From: Bartonella sp. ML69XJBT
GTDB taxonomy: Bacteria > Pseudomonadota > Alphaproteobacteria > Rhizobiales > Rhizobiaceae
NCBI RefSeq assembly: GCF_028618515.1
Contig: NZ_JAQITB010000005.1
Coordinates: 56,465-120,464, forward strand
Direction: 5' to 3'
Length of the DNA stretch: 64,000 nt
In this document: positions 62,154 through 64,000 of the stretch, in pieces
How positions within the stretch are numbered: the stretch's first letter is position 1
Layout: every line of letters begins with the position of its first letter
Notes under the pieces: model-generated
Databases searched by the model: none
Told to the model about the DNA's origin: nothing
What the model saw: only the letters and a program-made list of their open reading frames with translations
Translations under genes and position numbers: made by a program

Positions 62154-62890
62154 TGTACACCTCCATGGATTTGTTCTCTCAAACATGCCAATCCTCTGGA
62201 GGTGATTTTTGTTGAAGGCAGTATCTTTTCTGTCCCATCTGGTCTCTGAATGGTAATTGCAGGGCAATCCATGAAGCCTTTCTTGATCTTATCTTGATAG
62301 GGTAATAAAGGTGCCCCTGGAGCTCGTCGATAGACCCAATCATGTTTACGCAAGTAATCCGTTAAATCCTTTGGTCGTACCTCTAACATTTTTGCTGCTT
62401 CAATAAGACCAAACAAACCATCCGAACGTTTTAAACCATCCAAAGCCTCTGCTTTTGGAGTCAATTCAGCAATAACATGATCTTTTTGCTCGATTTGACT
62501 TTGTAGATGATTCAAGACGCCCAGTAATGCTTGAGGCGTTGAGTAATCTATTTGTGGTGTCACTACTTGTTTCAAAAGCCGTTCACATTTGATAAAGTAT
62601 AAACGCGCTTCTCTTCCTTTCTTATTATTCTCAACCATAGAAAGTTCTTTGGCTACACTTAAGGTGAGGTGATAGTCTTTACGATTGTGACCACCTCTGC
62701 CTTTGCTCGCCAAATTTGGCGAGCAAACAAAGTCTTGGTTTTCTAATAAATTATATTTTTTGATACGGTCAGTAATCCAATTGGAAAAATCTTTACCTAT
62801 TTCCAAAAATGTATGTAACTCACGCGCATTAACTGTTTGAACAGTTTCTTGATCAATAACCTGTTTTGATATTTCTATAAGTGTGTTCAT
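62150..62890 (-). CDS. Phage antirepressor protein (AntA and KilAC domains)
   Basis: A 246-residue phage regulator that would block a phage repressor. The N-terminal AntA/AntB domain (about residues 15-85) holds VNARELHTFLEIGKDFSNWI and SVAKELSMVENN. The C-terminal KilA-C domain (about 130-240) has FGLIEAAKMLEVRPKDLTDYL. A GGAGTT ribosome binding site is close upstream, and the leader before it carries the C4-like RNA. The coupled small gene follows. Confidence 0.93.
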   Translation of the reverse strand: MNTLIEISKQVIDQETVQTVNARELHTFLEIGKDFSNWITDRIKKYNLLENQDFVCSPNLASKGRGGHNRKDYHLTLSVAKELSMVENNKKGREARLYFIKCERLLKQVVTPQIDYSTPQALLGVLNHLQSQIEQKDHVIAELTPKAEALDGLKRSDGLFGLIEAAKMLEVRPKDLTDYLRKHDWVYRRAPGAPLLPYQDKIKKGFMDCPAITIQRPDGTEKILPSTKITSRGLACLREQIHGGVQ

Positions 62891-62937
62891 AAAGAACTCC
62901 TTGGTAATAGAGGTTTCTTAATGACACTCAAAAAGAG

Positions 62938-63019
62938 CGCCGGGTGCTAAGAAACACGGTACCAAGTCCGTCGTTATGCTTTTCCTCAAAGGGTATTTTA
63001 TGGCATAACCACACCCGAC
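62938..63019 (-). ncRNA. C4-like antisense RNA controlling the antirepressor
   Basis: Read on the minus strand after the promoter at 63026-63055. An outer stem pairs CGGGTG (63012-63017) with CACCCG (62941-62946). An inner stem pairs GTTATGC with GCATAAC (63003-63009 with 62973-62979). A third small stem, ACGG with CCGT, displays the loop ACTTGGTA (62960-62967). The loop is complementary to TACCAAG in the ant leader (62900-62906), which runs into the ant ribosome binding site. A second segment, GTTTCTTA (62948-62955), is complementary to TAAGAAAC in the leader (62913-62920). This a/b and a'/b' layout is that of the C4 RNA of phages P1 and P7. Confidence 0.82.
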
Positions 63020-63025
63020 AAGATC

Positions 63026-63055
63026 ATTATATGCGTGTAACATACAATGAGTCAA
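63026..63055 (-). promoter_or_regulatory. Strong promoter for the C4-like RNA and ant
   Basis: On the minus strand, TTGACT (63050-63055), an 18-base spacer and the consensus -10 TATAAT (63026-63031). The expected start is near 63018-63020, at the first base of the C4-like fold. Confidence 0.88.
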
Positions 63056-63185
63056 AGCCTTTAATGTGCGGAAAATAAACTATCTCGGTAGTTTGTCCGC
63101 TTGGTATTTTCTAAGGTGTTTCTTAGGCACCTGATTCGACAATAGACACATTGTTGCCATATTGTCAAGCAGCTTTCTGTGATTT

Positions 63186-64000
63186 TTAATATTTATGCTG
63201 ATTGATATCTTCCTCATCCATATGGATGACGCCGTCTCCTTCGTCGCATGCATTGGGTGGGGCGTTTGGATCAAGGGTATCGTCTTTGTCTGGTATGGTG
63301 TTTGCTACGTTTTTTGCAGCATCTTCTTGGGCTTTATCAAAAAGTTCGCACTCTATTTTTGTTGTATATCCACCCGTCTTATCAAGCTTGTGTTTGACGC
63401 TTTTGATGCGCCATTCTGCTGGAATGTAGGAGCGGAAAGGGGGCTCTTGAACAAGCTTTGCTTCTGCTTGCACAAAGGGATCACCACCAATATCACATGA
63501 GAAAGAAGATTTCCCACGCGATGATTTGTTGCGATAAGCAGCAATGGCTGCAACCGCTTCTGATTGGTTATGGTAGGTATATTTGAGTTCATGAAAAGGT
63601 TCTTTACCAACCTTAACTTCCTTTTTCTCACCAGTGCGTACATCATGATAGCTTGCAAGTACACCGCCCTTTTTCTCTTTGTCTTCTTCTTTCTCAGATT
63701 CTTTTTCTGCTTTTTCCGATTCAGATGATGATGCTCTGTCACTGTCATCCATATGGATTACATCTTCACTCTCCTCGATTTCTTCTGGTTCCCTTGCATC
63801 AGCGGCGGCTTTTTGGTCATCTCCTGCATCTGTTGCTAAGCCATTGGCGCTACCTGCTTCATCTCGTGCACTATATTTAAAATCCCAAGAGGTACAGTGT
63901 TTTTCATGGATAACAACAATAGGGAGTGTTTCACCGGTAATGGCTTTGCCTTCACCCCGTTTGGCAAGTACCAATTTTCCATCAACGGGTTTTGCAACGG
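63186..64000 (-). CDS. Phage tail protein, late control gpD-like, C-terminal part
   Basis: The reading frame is open to the right edge, so the N-terminus is outside the window. The visible 270 residues begin VAKPVDGKLVLAKRG and hold a long acidic/Ser-rich linker (EIEESEDVIHMDD, SEKAEKESEKEEDKE). Then comes the gpD-type C-terminal domain with YTYHNQSEAVAAIAAYRNKS, ISCDIGGDPFV-like FSCDIGGDPFVQAEAKLV and YIPAEWRIKSVKHKLDKTGGY. gpD is a baseplate hub/tail component in P2-like phages. The Lys/Glu-rich insert is unusual. Confidence 0.87.
   Translation of the reverse strand, partial: VAKPVDGKLVLAKRGEGKAITGETLPIVVIHEKHCTSWDFKYSARDEAGSANGLATDAGDDQKAAADAREPEEIEESEDVIHMDDSDRASSSESEKAEKESEKEEDKEKKGGVLASYHDVRTGEKKEVKVGKEPFHELKYTYHNQSEAVAAIAAYRNKSSRGKSSFSCDIGGDPFVQAEAKLVQEPPFRSYIPAEWRIKSVKHKLDKTGGYTTKIECELFDKAQEDAAKNVANTIPDKDDTLDPNAPPNACDEGDGVIHMDEEDINQHKY

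Noticed and set aside
63080..63274. 64-codon frame at the end of the tail gene
   Set aside because: It overlaps the end of the gpD-like frame in another phase and has no ribosome binding site or homology.

Overview
The window is AT-rich chromosomal DNA from an alphaproteobacterium of the order Hyphomicrobiales (Rhizobiales), most probably a Bartonella species. The evidence is the protein sequences, GcrA and Irr as regulators, the gene order (aroA-cmk-rpsA, argD-argF-hslO beside gcrA, ccmABCDG beside acnA, rpsT-dnaA-dnaN-recF, fabI-fabB-fabA beside irr), and long decayed spacers between intact housekeeping genes. The species cannot be fixed from the sequence alone.

Layout. 1-6.3 kb: rpsA (partial), cmk and aroA on the minus strand, a TIGR02300-type acidic protein, tRNA-Ala(GGC), ilvD, then a broken phage-type integrase. 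6.3-14.3 kb: mutS, maeB, secB, fxsA, a Tim44-domain protein and an Smr-domain protein. 15.2-26.5 kb: hslO, argF, argD, gcrA, the cytochrome c maturation operon ccmABCDG, acnA and rpsT. 26.5-36.5 kb: a DnaA-box pair, dnaA, dnaN, recF, aroQ and the cytochrome bo3 oxidase operon cyoABCD, whose CyoD carries a 20-residue tandem-repeat tail. 36.7-46.1 kb: gpsA, fabI-fabB-fabA, irr, an SH3-domain protein, rpsU, fhs and tRNA-Arg(ACG). 46.3-59.1 kb: an RND efflux pair, pgi, a VOC protein, tRNA-Ser(CGA), rplU-rpmA and an EIIA-HPr-EI fusion phosphotransferase with no permease beside it.

From 59.5 kb to the right edge a prophage or prophage remnant lies directly after tRNA-Ser(GGA). It holds a lysis cassette (membrane-anchored GH24 endolysin, two overlapping spanin-like genes, a small membrane protein), a RelE/HigA-type toxin-antitoxin pair transcribed the other way, an antirepressor gene (ant) with a small coupled partner, and the end of a gpD-like tail protein.

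The most notable finding is between the tail gene and ant. A strong promoter drives a leader whose sequence and folding match a C4-type antisense RNA, with two segments complementary to the ant leader, one of them reaching the ant ribosome binding site. Other points of interest are the CyoD repeat tail, a terminator-like hairpin inside the cyo operon, a terminator just before the endolysin start, a possibly leaderless toxin mRNA with a palindromic operator, the orphan PTS fusion protein, and the decayed integrase.
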